Below the pieces are notes generated by a model, which was given only the letters and a program-made list of their open reading frames with translations, had not been told where the DNA came from and made no database searches. Positions 12,128-23,543 of a DNA stretch of 64,000 nt are shown in pieces (positions within the stretch are counted from its first letter, which is position 1; every line of letters begins with the position of its first letter). Made by a program: the position numbers and the translations under genes. Source of the stretch: Seminavis robusta (Eukaryota; Bacillariophyta; Bacillariophyceae; Naviculales; Naviculaceae); NCBI GenBank assembly GCA_903772945.1, contig CAICTM010000007.1, forward strand, positions 124,001 through 188,000, read 5' to 3'.

Positions 12128-14777
12128 TCAGTTGGCGAGGCAAACCCCTGTCTCATCGCAACAACTGGTGCAGCAGCCAAAGGCACATTGTATCACAGGA
12201 ATTTCAGTTTCTGTATTGGGTAAGCAATCTGCCACCAACAAGATTTCCGATGCAAAGTTTTGGCAGACAGATAACGGAACAGTTCCAGACAGCTTATTCC
12301 CATTCACCAGAAGTTGACTCAGGCCGGTCAATGTCTCGATTTCATTCGGAATGGTGCCAAGGAAGTGGTTGTTTGCCAGGTTCAGCCACGCAAGATTTGT
12401 CAAAAGCCCAAGTGATGAACTGATTGTCCCAGAGAAGTTGCAATCATTCAGGGACAAAGCAATAAGGTCTGTAAGTCCAGTGTAGAGCTCTTCGGGGAGC
12501 GTTCCTTGCATATTGGTGTTGAAGAGCATAATTTGACTAAGCTGGCTTGCAAGTCCAATGTCCGAGGGCAAGGACCCCGAAATGCTATTGCCACAAAAAT
12601 AGAGCTCGCGCAAGTTTGCAAGTAGGCCAACTTCGGTGGGCATGGTACCTGTGATCTTTTGAGTTTAGAACGGCAAACAAACAGAAATGTCAACGTTTGG
12701 AGTGGCTAGTGTGTGCATAAATGCAAGACACGGAGAATCACTTACCTGATTGTCTTCAAAATAGAGTAACTCGAATGATTTCTGGTAGAATAAGTCCATT
12801 GGCAGTGACCCAGTCAAAGCATTTCCTCCTAGTTGTAACCACTTCAAAGAAAGCAAACCCACTTCTGATGGAATTGTCCCGGTCAACCTGTTTCTTGATA
12901 TCCGCAGTTGCTCGAGTTTACCACTTCCTTTGTGAAGATTCACAAACCATTCCCCAGGGATTGTTCCAGATAATCTGTTTCCAGTCAAGCTAAGAAGTTC
13001 CAATGCCAAGGCATATTCACCCAAAAGCAAACCTGGGGAAAGCATTCCTGTCAGCATGTTGCCACCCAGTTCTAATCGCTTCAGTTGTGCCAAATACAAA
13101 ATTTCCCATGGAAGAGGACCATTGAGCTGGTTTTTTGCTGGAGATCCGATGCATCCAAGTGTTAGGAAGACATTAATAGCACATTCAAAAGTTAGGCAAG
13201 TCCATGGGAAGAAGCTTACATAGTATTAGCCTGACGATTCTCTTTTCCTCGGATTTGGATGTTCCACAAGTGATTCCCGCCCACTGGCATTCATGACTTG
13301 CAGAGAGCCACCGATCCCCCCATATGTTGGTTGTGATCTCACCAGAGAACTGATTAATTGCATAACAGAAACCAGACATTGCACTCCCTTGAGGAATTCC
13401 TGCTGGTTGGTTGCACTCTTTCCATGGTTGATGCCTGGTGGTTTGGTAGTAGAAGAGTACCAAAAGGAACCTTTGCACCAAATTGGGAGAATCATACTCC
13501 AACTGCATGGGATCCTGATTGACAATCCAGTCAAATGCTTTCTGCCTTGTTTCCAGCAAGAAATCGGCAAGGTCATTATCAAAACCTTCACCAGATTCAT
13601 CCACATGTTGGAAGTAGTCCTTGCCAAAAGAGCTGGTCAGCACAACTTCAATCTTGGGTGCCGCCACAGCATCTCTGGCTGTGGTGGGTGCGATGGTACT
13701 ACTTGCGTCCACATAAACCTTTTGACTGCAGTGTCCTGTGCTACAAACAGCCCCCACAATGATAGCCACCACCACCAAGAAGAAGCAAAGGCATCCCATA
13801 AGATAGAATGGGAAATAGGTTCGTTGGCGCAAGTGTTTGTTGCCTGGTTGTGCTGTGGCAATGGGTAATTCACTGTCATGGACAAGATTTGCTTCTGCTA
13901 GAGATGTGGCATCCCCGCTGATGACAGCCCTTTCCTCTGAAAATCCATGCTCTTCAACGCTGGTGGTGTTGGTACGGGTAGGAACTGGACTTGGTTCCGA
14001 TATGGTCCGGGATGGTGGAAAGACAGGATGGGCTCCTGGTAAACTTGCTTGGTTGATATTGGATGAGATGGGCATATCTTGTGGCATTGGTAGATCTTGA
14101 AGCCAAGTTGGGGACTGCGAGGTGGTAGAATCCCCTTTTGCTGCGTTGAACCTGTCTTCTTTGCTGCTATTTGGCAGGTCGGCTTTGGCATCAAGTACCG
14201 GTACTCCTTGCTCCCCGTGGCTGTGTAAGTTTCTAGCTACTTCATCCTCTCCTTTCATCTCAAAGGAACCTGGTCGAATCGAGTAGATCTGGGTCTTCTG
14301 ATTGATTCTGGATTCCAAGCTAGTCATCGAAGGAAAATTGGGCGAGACATCTTGTATCGTAGCTTTTGGGTGTTCCTTGAGGAGTCGATTTTCATCGATT
14401 CTTTGGTGGCTTGTACTGACACCAGTACCGGTACTCTTGCTGTCAGTGGGGTGTTGGGACAATTCCTCCTGAAGCGGCGGCATGACCGAATGTGTCGTTG
14501 CCTTTGGCTGCTGTGTGACTGGCTGAAAGGTAGCATCGTCTAGGTTATCGTCTGAGTCACGTAGACTCTGTGCTGACGGGTACATATGAGGGACAAACAG
14601 CGCAGCATCTTGAAAGTGAGTCGTCACTGACGAGGCGCAGCTCATGCCTTCAGGTCCATTAGGGATATCGATCACACTGGGTGGGTTCACGACTGAATCA
14701 TTGTCTATCTGCTGATTACTGATAGCACCTGCGCCTGACGGAGTGGGAATACTCCCACCATTCTTATTAGAAGACAT
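12128..14777 (-). CDS. LRR membrane protein, N-terminal span, intact
   Basis: There are three exons: 14777-13220, 13137-12746 and 12655-12128, with GT-AG introns of 82 and 90 bp. The joined frame is 826 codons (825 residues) without a break. The ATG at 14777 (MSSNKNGGS) is the first methionine of the frame; the next codons upstream give no other ATG. Order: acidic, Ser/Thr-rich N-terminal part with the family motifs PPSVIDIP, ASSVTTHFQDAALFVPHMYP and SLESRINQKTQ; one span at about 322-345 (YLMGCLCFFLVVVAIIVGAV); a conserved membrane-proximal domain with LETRQKAFDWIVNQDPMQLE and LVQRFLLVLFYYQTT; an LRRNT-like cap with SHECQWAGITC; about 11 LRRs of plant type (NxLxGxIP); and a tail with CCTSCCDETGVCLAN. 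No signal peptide and no kinase are present. Topology is probably LRRs outside. A receptor-like or recognition role is inferred from LRR families in general; ligand and partners are unknown. Confidence 0.88.
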
Positions 14778-15725
14778 GTTGATGCGTACGGTAGACACAA
14801 CTACTGCTATTAATAGTAGTAATAGTTTGGTCGTTTCGCCTTGTTGGATTGGACGATGGTGCTATAGATCTATAGAGTGGAGGAGGACAGCAAGTCTTTG
14901 GGGTTGAGAGGGAGGGACAGCGACATTGCGGAAGAATGAACACGTGCCAAGTGAAAGTTTTTGCTGTTGCATGTTGCGGAAGTTCGCCTCAGTCGAAAGA
15001 CGAAAAGCAACGGGACTCCTATTCGTCTAATGAGAAATCATAGAAGTCTTGAGGGAATATCGCAATATGACTCCTTGTTAAATCTTCGAGACCGAGGGCA
15101 AGAACTAATTAATTAATCAGCAACAATGGTAAATTGATGGTTGCGGTAAATGTAGTTTTGTTACAAAACATTAAAAATGTAAAGTAAGCAAATCGCATAA
15201 CCCTAAGTTTACCTAATCTACCCATCCAAACTGTCTTCCAGCATGATACTAGCTAAGTAGGAGGCAATTTGCTAAAATCGCATGACAACACAGAACATTT
15301 CCTTACGTGTCATGGACACTCAATAGCTACCGTAGGCGTGTGGGCGGCGCGAGGGGAATATAGTGTTTCTTTGTTTTGCCCTGTCCGAACGATGCGTTGG
15401 TGATACCACAACCTTTGGCTCCATGAATGCATGGTGTGACTACGAGTACATGTAGCTAGTTTTGTTTGGTGGCCGGTTACGAATCACTTCGTGATTCCCT
15501 TCGGGCGCCAAACTCCTGCCTTCTTCGGTCCGAACACTGTGTCTGAGGCAAAGTTGATTGGTTGTTGGTTGTCTCTCAGTCTCGCTGAGGGGAGAGCCAC
15601 CAATGCTTGAGCTGAGCAGAACAGAGCCCCAGGAGAGACATGACACACTCTGGAAGTGTGTTTCGGTGGTTTTGTGAGTTTATGCCTGAAAACCACTAAT
15701 TCAAAAGCCAACAGCAACAAACACA
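14778..15725. other. Divergent intergenic region
   Basis: This lies between the start of the minus-strand LRR gene and the start of the plus-strand gene at 15726, so it probably contains both promoters. A perfect small hairpin, gaatcac-ttc-gtgattc, is at 15481-15497. No further feature was recognised. Confidence 0.5.
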
Positions 15726-16214
15726 ATGGGCAACCACACCTCCGCACTCCCCTTGGACATGAAGAACATTCCCCCAGAAGTCTTGGCCATGCTGGAAGAT
15801 GAAAAGAAGGGAGCCCAGTTTTTGGCAGATGTCCAAGCCAGTTTCACAGCAAATACCAACAGTGACGACAGTGGCAATCTTGGGTTAGACTACACTATGC
15901 ACAGTATCTTGAAAGCCTGCAAAGTCAAGCGCAACAAGGTTGTGACAAGAGGAATCAAGAGAACCAAATCAGGCTTAAGCGCAGCAGCAACCAAGGCAAC
16001 TCCCAGCAAGCCTCTCCTGTCAGGGGTTCCATCGGATAGCGTGAACAGTGAACACAGTTTGAACCCCCAAGAAATTGTAGATCTGTTAGAGCAGTTTGCC
16101 ATGAAGGATTGCGACACGGGCATGGCATTCTTCAAGGCATTGGAGACCAAAAAACCAACTTCCAAGTACCACAATGGCACACACGCCAACACAAAGGCCT
16201 CAAAGGCTGCTTAA
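15726..16214 (+). CDS. Small hypothetical protein, possible N-myristoylation
   Basis: This is a single-exon frame of 162 residues with an ATG in context CACAATGGG. The N-terminus MGNHTS fits the N-myristoylation pattern (Gly at 2, Ser at 6), so membrane attachment is possible. The protein is hydrophilic, with a Lys/Arg-rich middle (residues 70-85, KVKRNKVVTRGIKRTKSG) and no span. The segment NPQEIVDLLEQFAMKDCDTGMAFFKALE (about 114-141) is likely helical. An AATAAA at 16286-16291, 72 bp past the stop, fits a polyadenylation signal. I do not recognise the family and propose no function. Confidence 0.55.
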   Translation: MGNHTSALPLDMKNIPPEVLAMLEDEKKGAQFLADVQASFTANTNSDDSGNLGLDYTMHSILKACKVKRNKVVTRGIKRTKSGLSAAATKATPSKPLLSGVPSDSVNSEHSLNPQEIVDLLEQFAMKDCDTGMAFFKALETKKPTSKYHNGTHANTKASKAA

Positions 16215-16998
16215 GTTGGCTGAAACATCAACCAACAAGCCAGACCATACAAAAACAATGGACATCATAGAGATAAAGAAAGAGAAATAAAGCATATTCT
16301 GAAGCATTATTGGCTAGCAGCTACAACATCAACATATCAGGCTTGGCTTGAAGCAATGGGTAGATGACATTATTGGAAGTGGCAGTTTTCTTTGCTTCAG
16401 CTGTGATGGAATATAAAAGGCAAACCAGCAGCTGAGGACATACACAGGGGTAGCTTTTGCTTGATTGGTCTCCAGCATCCAGCCCCGGCATGTTGTAGTT
16501 TCGCCGTTTCGACTCCTTGAACTACCGGTACATGTAACAAGCCAATGACTTTTAGCTGCGGTTCTCGTCGGGCAATCCTGGTTAGGGTCCCCAGCGTTCT
16601 GAGGTTGCAATTCCAATGCCAATCATCGTCACGTACGAAAGGTCGAGAGGATTGATGAACTAAAAGGGCGGGCAGCATGGTGCGTGCCAAGCTTACCGTA
16701 TGCAAACAGATCAGTGCATCGATGGATGCGACACTCGCGGTTCGGCGCAGCATGCAATGCATTCAAATCCTATCGAAGTCGGTCTCACAAAATATGTGAT
16801 CTGCTCTGAGAATGAACCAGAAACTTCTCGACTTTCTCTAGCTAGATGCTATGTAATCCTTACTTCTTAGTTTGGTAATGTAAATATCAAAAAGCCAACA
16901 CTGGTGGCGCTATTGGTATGTCGTTTCCTACGGTAGGCGCCTGGCTCCTTCAGCAATTCACGTAAACAGATAATCTTCGTTTCTTCCTAGGGTACTAG
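16215..16998. other. Convergent intergenic region
   Basis: This contains the likely 3' end of the gene at 15726 (AATAAA at 16286) and the 3' side of the minus-strand gene ending at 16999. No other gene was seen. Confidence 0.5.
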
Positions 16999-19900
16999 CT
17001 AGATCTCAGACGCCAATGACAGAGACCCAACCTTATATTTCTTTGCGGACGCTGCCTTGGCGACGATCTCCTTCATCATGGCGTCGTCTCCAGCACCACG
17101 AACAGAGTTCTTTCCTGGTAAATCGAGAGTTTGGTTTGTCCCAGGAATAACGACTACATGGCAGGTGGCGGTTTCAACCAAGCCCGCCGCGTCGGTTGCC
17201 GAGACCACAATCTCGTAAACCCGGTTCTGAGCTCCCAAAGGAGAATGACAAAACGATCCAGAAGAAGCTCGAGTCTCACTCCTGCACCTGCACGACACCA
17301 AAGGCAAGCAAAATGTCAGTCATGACGAAGTGCAGTAACTTTTGGGTGGTCGGTCACTCGATCGCTGAAGGTGTAACGTACGAAGTGGCCGCGACAAAAA
17401 GACAATTTTCTGCATGTTGTCGTTCATGATTTCCATATTCCCGAAGACTGCCTCGGTGTTCTCGTAGATAACGTACATGTCAAAGTCTCCGATTTGGTCA
17501 CTGCCCAGCTTGTATTCCAAGTAGGTTTGTGCCTGTATAAGAAAAGAAATTGGCAAAAGAGGTGAGCCAGATATGCCCACAGGAAGCACCGAGGGCAGAT
17601 CTAAGAAATTGCTTACACCTTGCATTGCTTTCAATGTCCCGAGAGCAATCAAACTGGGTTAAGTCAAAGCCTGTAAATGGAATTGGGATTCCGTTCGGGC
17701 ACCTTCATGCATGAAGGGGGAAAGCGCGTGCATGAGAAAGGACGCCGAATCTGCTCGATGGGGCAGAGAGGGTGTTGCTCAACGTACTCAAATCCATCAA
17801 TCTTTTCATACACCACCTCGAGGGCCGAAATCCATTGGGCCCGGATGTAGATATTGTGTCCTTGATCGTTGTAGAACGCGGGATTGTTGGCAGCTGCAAG
17901 GGGGGAAAGAAAATGTGAGTGGGCAATGGGCAAATCCACATCAGAAGCCTTTTAAAAGGCATTTGCTCTCACGCTTTTTTGGCGATTTCAACCCGTGCAG
18001 GACAATCTCATCTCCAACTGGCGTAGACCCCAAGCTGTCAATCTGGCCAAAGTCATTGCTGTACCGCAAGAAGAAAACATCCTCACAAATCTCAATTTGA
18101 TCTGAAAGGAGACAAGAGAATTGAGGTTAGCTCATTGCTTCAGCTGACTCCTGCGGCAAGCGAGCCGACATACCGGGATAGGTTGATTCAAAGCCTTTGA
18201 CATAAGAAATAGATGTTGAGGGTCCATGGTTGACAAGCTGGTCCACTTCCACGTTTGTAACGCACCGAAGTACTCCTTGAGGTCGCCACATTGCTTGACA
18301 TCTGTGTTGTCGTTCAGCTTGGGGGCTGCCTCAAGGTAGCCCTTGTACGTCTTTCGGCCATTCTTCTTCGCCCATGCAATCTCATCACTTACGCAACTTG
18401 TCAAAGTGGAGCAATCCTTCAGGAACGGCAAATGAGTGGGTGCTTATCGTGCAATTTGCACCGAAAAGGCAGCGGACAACTCACCGTAGGATGAGGACAC
18501 CATGTCCCTGAGTAGAGCTTGCAGGTTTCCTCTGAAAAGCCAGCAAGTTTCGGTCCCTGGTTTTGGCAGGTATCTTTGCACTCGTACTGCAAAAGAGAAG
18601 GACAACCAAGCAGCTTAGTTACGATGTCGCACTTGCTTCAACTTTCTTCAGTACTACATAGCTCTCACCTTGGTGCCAAAGTCATCAGAAGATCTTTGCC
18701 ACGGTTGGTCTAAGCAGCAGTATCCTGGAACACCTTGCTTTGACTCTGAAAAAGCACATGTGAGGCCGACACTGAAGCCAAGAATGGAGGGAGGAAGCAA
18801 AAGAAGGATGAACACAAAAAGGTGGAGCAGTGCAAGTTCAGATAAGCTACTTGAACATGCCATACCTCGTTTTGTCTCCAAGGACAAGCGCCACCGCAAG
18901 GTCCATGTCGAAATCCTGCGACTGGAAGGGACTTTCAGGGGTGTTGATGTATTTTGTCTTGCTATCCGTACTTGTTGTAGGATACTTGTACTTCGGAATT
19001 ACGTTCCATTTTGAGACTCGGTACGTTCCGCAGACTTGTGTGTCTTCGATCCACACACCACATTTGAAGTAATTTCCATCCCTCCAGCAGTCGTACTCCA
19101 GCGTGGGATACTTTCGGAGCAGTTGGGAGTTATGAATGCGACTCCATGTGTTGCCTGTACTTTGAGTTGACAGCCTTGTAGCAGCTCTTTTTCTGATGGT
19201 CTCCCAAAAAATCAAAACTAAGATGGAAGATGATGCGTATGAGCGTTGCTGGCCAGACATGCTGAACAGCAGGCAAAGCAAACTTACTTGGGTCTTCTAG
19301 TCCAACTGTCATAGTCTTTAAACCTCTTATGGAATTCCAGGATGTCTGGGCAGAAATGGATGAGTTACAAAGCAAAAATTAATGGCTTCGTGGCTCGGTA
19401 CCGGAGATTGCCGTTTGACGTACTTATTTCTTTCTGCAATTTAGGCATATGTATGCCGCAACAAACACAGAGCGTTCCATGAACAGCCGAATGAGTTTTC
19501 AAGCCCCCCTGCCGCTAAAAGCATGACTTGTAGCAAGCCACCAACTTACATAATCATAGAATGTCTTTGTATCAATCGGAGTTAGAATCTGTTGGGAGCC
19601 GTAATCACGGTTAGCCCAATGATTGATCGCGTATGGCATGGTCGCCCCCTCTTAGCCCCATCCATTTGTGTTGCCAGCGAAGAAGGGGTTGCCGTCTCCA
19701 AGCTTGCACACATGCCCATATCCTCTAGGATCTGATAGGCGGCGCGTTGGTCAACGTGTTCATAAATCTGGCTGAGCTTGATGTATTGTGTTGATCCCTC
19801 TGCGCGACTGAGCCAACCAATAAAGAGAATACGTTGAGTCAAGCTTCACCACAGCTCAAGTACTATACATGCTGCCAGTTGAGAACATGCGTACCAAACG

Positions 19901-21460
19901 TCCCGCCAACTCGCGCCGTTGTACTGTTGTTTTAAAAGTGAATGCAAGCAAGCAAGAGTGCTGAGCCAAAACAGGACAGAGTGTCGCGGACACTCGATCA
20001 GGAACACAACAATGCTCACCTTCCCAGCTTTTGCTTCATCGTAAACTTTTTTGTATCCATTTCTGAGGGAGGGCATTTAGTGCATCGCTCGGTCAGAGAA
20101 GCACGTACCAATCGCAGCAATAGATAGCTCAACGTACGTGTGGAAGTGCTTCAGAAGAGCCTCGCAATTGCTTTGTGAGTAATAGCTTTCAACCTTTTTG
20201 AGGGCGTCCCTAATGCTTCCCAACGTCGCCTCTAGGCTGCTCGTGTATACAGCAACATTGGGATCCATTTTGTCCTTTTCGATTTCTCCATCTTCGTCTT
20301 TTCAATCCAGAAGAAGAGTTCAATCAAGGCGTGAGCAGACAAGGGCACAGGTCAAAACAAACCATAACTTAGAGCACCGTACTTGTGAATGGCCCCCCTT
20401 TAGAATGCAGAGCAAGCAATCATGTAAGCAAACAATCATTGTGTGAGAAATCAGTGAAGGCGTTGCATCGAACAACCAACCATAGTTGCCAGCAAATGCT
20501 TACAGAAGTAGGCCACAAAGTCAAACAGACTATAGTTCTTGATGCACGACACCATCTGTTTACAACTCTCCTTCCATTCGGGAGTAGCTCCGAGAGCACG
20601 GTGCCCCTTCGATGCGTGGCTGGATTGAGACATGCGATCCACGTAGTGGTCCAAAAAAGAGAGATCTCCGTTCTTGATCTTGTCGTGCTGAGAGAGTTCG
20701 AGAGAGAGAGTTCGAGAGAGAGAGTTCGAGAGAGAGAGAGAGTTCGCGAGAGAGAGTTCGAGAGAGACAACGGAGATCATTGGATGAGCAGGGCTGAGTG
20801 TGACAAACATCTGAAAGGATGCAATTGAGACATGATTTTGGAACTGACCATCTCAAGGTGGCGCTTGATCTTGGGGTGCTCAGTGTACTTCCTCATTTTC
20901 TCGTGATGGCTACTGGTGGGCATGCCTTCGTTGGCGGCCTCGCCTGCATCCCTCAATCGACGGCGATGGTGGGTAGCCTTGACGTTAGCTGCAATCTCGT
21001 CCGCCTTTTCAAGCTCAGCGGCAAAGTCGTCGAGGTATTCCTTTAGCTGAGAGGGGGCTAACTCGCCTTCGGGCGTGGCTTGAAGATCTTGAATCAGACT
21101 TCGGATCACACCGCTGGTGGAAGTCAGCATGTCCATCTGATCGACGACTGATGTGTCCTCGAAGGACAGCCCAACTTGATTGACCGCCAAGAGCTCCTTG
21201 ACGTCACTCAGACCTTCGATGACTTCTCTCATCGCTGGCGAGTATCCTTCCAGTGAGCCGTCCTATTGAATGCATCATTGGATAGTGACGGCGAAGCGAG
21301 TAGACACTCTCCGATGTACGTGACCGCTCTGGTGCGGATCTTACCTCCATGTCCAAAGATCCAACACTGACCACAAAGTTTCATTCTGGCCGTAGACGGG
21401 GGCAACAGCAAACCCGGCAGCGGCGGCTGAAATCAACCAGATACCGAAGCGCGTCTTCAT
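16999..21460 (-). pseudogene. Many-exon secreted cysteine-containing protein, probably decayed
   Basis: The ATG at 21460 begins a signal peptide (MKTRFGIWLISAAAAGFAVA, cleavage near VYG/QN). Exons supported by splice sites and matching phases: 21460-21345, about 21262-20849, 20687-20504, 20297-20105, 20062-20020, 19923-19895, 19807-19550, 19433-19424 (10 nt), 19345-19288, 19192-18866, 18771-18669, 18586-18485, 18416-18174, 18101-17973, 17893-17744, 17670-17619, 17532-17382 and a last exon ending in TAG at 16999. The C-terminal part (RVYEIVVSATDAAG, ETATCHVVVIP) resembles the beta-sandwich of HYR or cadherin-like extracellular domains; upstream exons carry many cysteines (YECKDTC, GYCCLDQPW, DYDSWTRRP). 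Defects: an in-frame TAA at 19652-19654, exon 19807-19550 one base short, exon 18416-18174 one base short, and joints 21345/21262 and 17619/17532 out of phase. Either this is a decaying gene or the assembly has errors; some joints may be misread by me. An extracellular adhesion role is inferred only from the signal peptide and domain likeness. Confidence 0.55.
20691..20767. repeat. Simple repeat GAGAGAGTTC inside an intron
   Basis: About six imperfect copies of a GA-rich unit with TTC interruptions lie in the intron between exons ending 20849 and starting 20687. On the coding strand this is a pyrimidine-rich tract leading to the acceptor, so it may serve as an unusually long polypyrimidine tract. 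At 161 bp this intron is among the longest in the window. Confidence 0.8.
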
Positions 21461-23543
21461 GGTGTCTTGTACACAATACAATCAGCAGCCAGTGATCAAT
21501 GATGCAGTCAATTTATTACAACGACAAGTGACAAAACCAGACAAACTCTTTCGTCCGACAAGCCAAAATATGAGCTCTGTGGGCAAACATGAACCTTTCG
21601 TTGCCAGAGGATAGCCCAACAACTGGCAAAGGTTTGTTGGACGAAACCATCGGCTTCAAAGGTATCCTTTCATCCACTTCATCCGTTTTTGCAACTGGTC
21701 TCCCAAGGAAAGAAGGCGATCACTTTTTGCAAAATGTTGGCCCGTGGAGTAGGCATAAGATTTGCAATGCCACTTCGTAAAAACTTTTTACTTACCAGAT
21801 GGTGGTATGATGCTGGATTCTGGTCAGGTTCTGTGCACCTTTCGACTAACTAAAGGCGGACAGACCGAAGCCCAACCGTTAAGTCGTGCCGAGTCACCCT
21901 TCCAGCTGTGTGTTCTGGACGCGTAGCCGAATGCCCCCCGCGATCACGACGAGAACCAACTCAGTCACCAGCGCAAATACAGGGTACAGCTGTAGCGAAT
22001 GGTGGCTCGTGAGGCGGAAAGAGCAGTGAATGATTCGTCGTGCTCTTGTGGACCCTCGCATAGAGAGCTGAAACTGATGATAGGAAGCCATCCATGCCCA
22101 AGGGTTGCCAGCTGAAGCGATTATTCCTGTCTGATTCCTACCGCCACCTGGTGCGACATCCGACCGTGTTCCTTGGTGAGCGCCGACCAGAATGCTGAAA
22201 AATGAACAACCTCCAGCATTGGCAGCCGGAAGCGATCAAATAAGCAGATCCATCCAGTGGCACATGTGCCGTACGTCGCTGGGGCGGAGAGGGAAAATGG
22301 GAGAATCGGGGTCAGAACCACAGGACAACCAACATGCACAAGCCATCCGTTTTGTCCGAAAGAGACCCCGGGAGCAGCCAACCGAGTAGAATCGAATCGA
22401 ATCGAATCACTTCGTTGCGTCCAGCTTGAACCATTCGGCTTGCAAATGAGACTGACTCAGGGTCCATACCGGTAGAAGCCAGAACTGATTTCGTCCGAAA
22501 GGCCCATGCTGTGAGCGCGGCTGATGGAACTGGAAACGCAGGCGTTGGGCTGGAACGAGAGACCCCTTTGGCTATGATCGTAACCACTACCAGCCAATCA
22601 TGCTACATGTAGAAGCGTGCATCTGGTTTGTCCTCGTGCATTAACATGCAAAGTTGGTAGGTGTTGTGGTTCTTGGTACGGCAAAAGGGCATTTGATTGT
22701 CACGTCAAACCAGACTGTTTTCGAGTGTGGAAGATGGAGACAACACGACGTCGCAGCTACCTGGATCAGAAACTGGATAGCTACCATACCGAAGCATGGA
22801 ATAATGGAACCACGATATTTCCAATAGACGAACGTCCAGCTGAAAGCACAGGATTTGCTTCCTGATGCATCTTTGGGAACTTCTGCCCGCCGATGTCTTT
22901 GCTTCCTGTCCAGCAGCTGTCTTTCGCTGGCTGAACGGAAGAGCATCAAGTTCGATTCATGCATGATACTTCGAGGAACCTGCTTCCTTCGAATCGATGC
23001 TCTACTCGCTTGTGGCCTCCGTGCTTGTTCGGACACTCATTCAGTTTCGCCATGGCGAAAGTTCTGGGCCCCTCAGAGCACCCAGCAAGAGAGACGAATG
23101 GAAGGAAGTTAGGCAAGCACACAAAGTAATTAGCCTGATGCCGTAGGTGGTAAGCATCGACGGATGGCAGGTAGACAAGTGGTGACGAGGACGAGGCACC
23201 ATGGTTTCAAAATTCGTTTCTTACTAGTTATTAATTTTGTTCTGCTTGCTGCGGTTGAGGTTGGTTACCTTTGCCATCAACCAAACCCCTGGCCGCAGGC
23301 AAACGAAAGAGATAATATCGACACAGCCTTTAGAACACACAGTAGTATATGCAACATGAATGGAATCTTCTCAATTTTCTCCGCATTCCTTGAATGGGAA
23401 GCGGCGACAAGAGCGATCACAACACCCAGCGACCTGGTGTTGTTTGTTTGTTATTGTTGAAATCTTCACAATTTCCTTTTTAGGCAGGACCTCACTCTCT
23501 GGTAGTCGTGACTGGTCACTGCCTTGCACTGCCAAATAAATGT
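21461..23543. other. Gap with no gene seen
   Basis: Only short unsupported frames are present. A GAATC pentamer run (four copies) lies at 22389-22408. The left part should contain the promoter of the secreted-protein gene; the right part is the 3' side of the PDZ-repeat gene. Confidence 0.5.

Noticed and set aside
20420-20856. Three overlapping minus-strand frames rich in LSRTLSL
   Set aside because: They are translations of the intronic GA-rich simple repeat.
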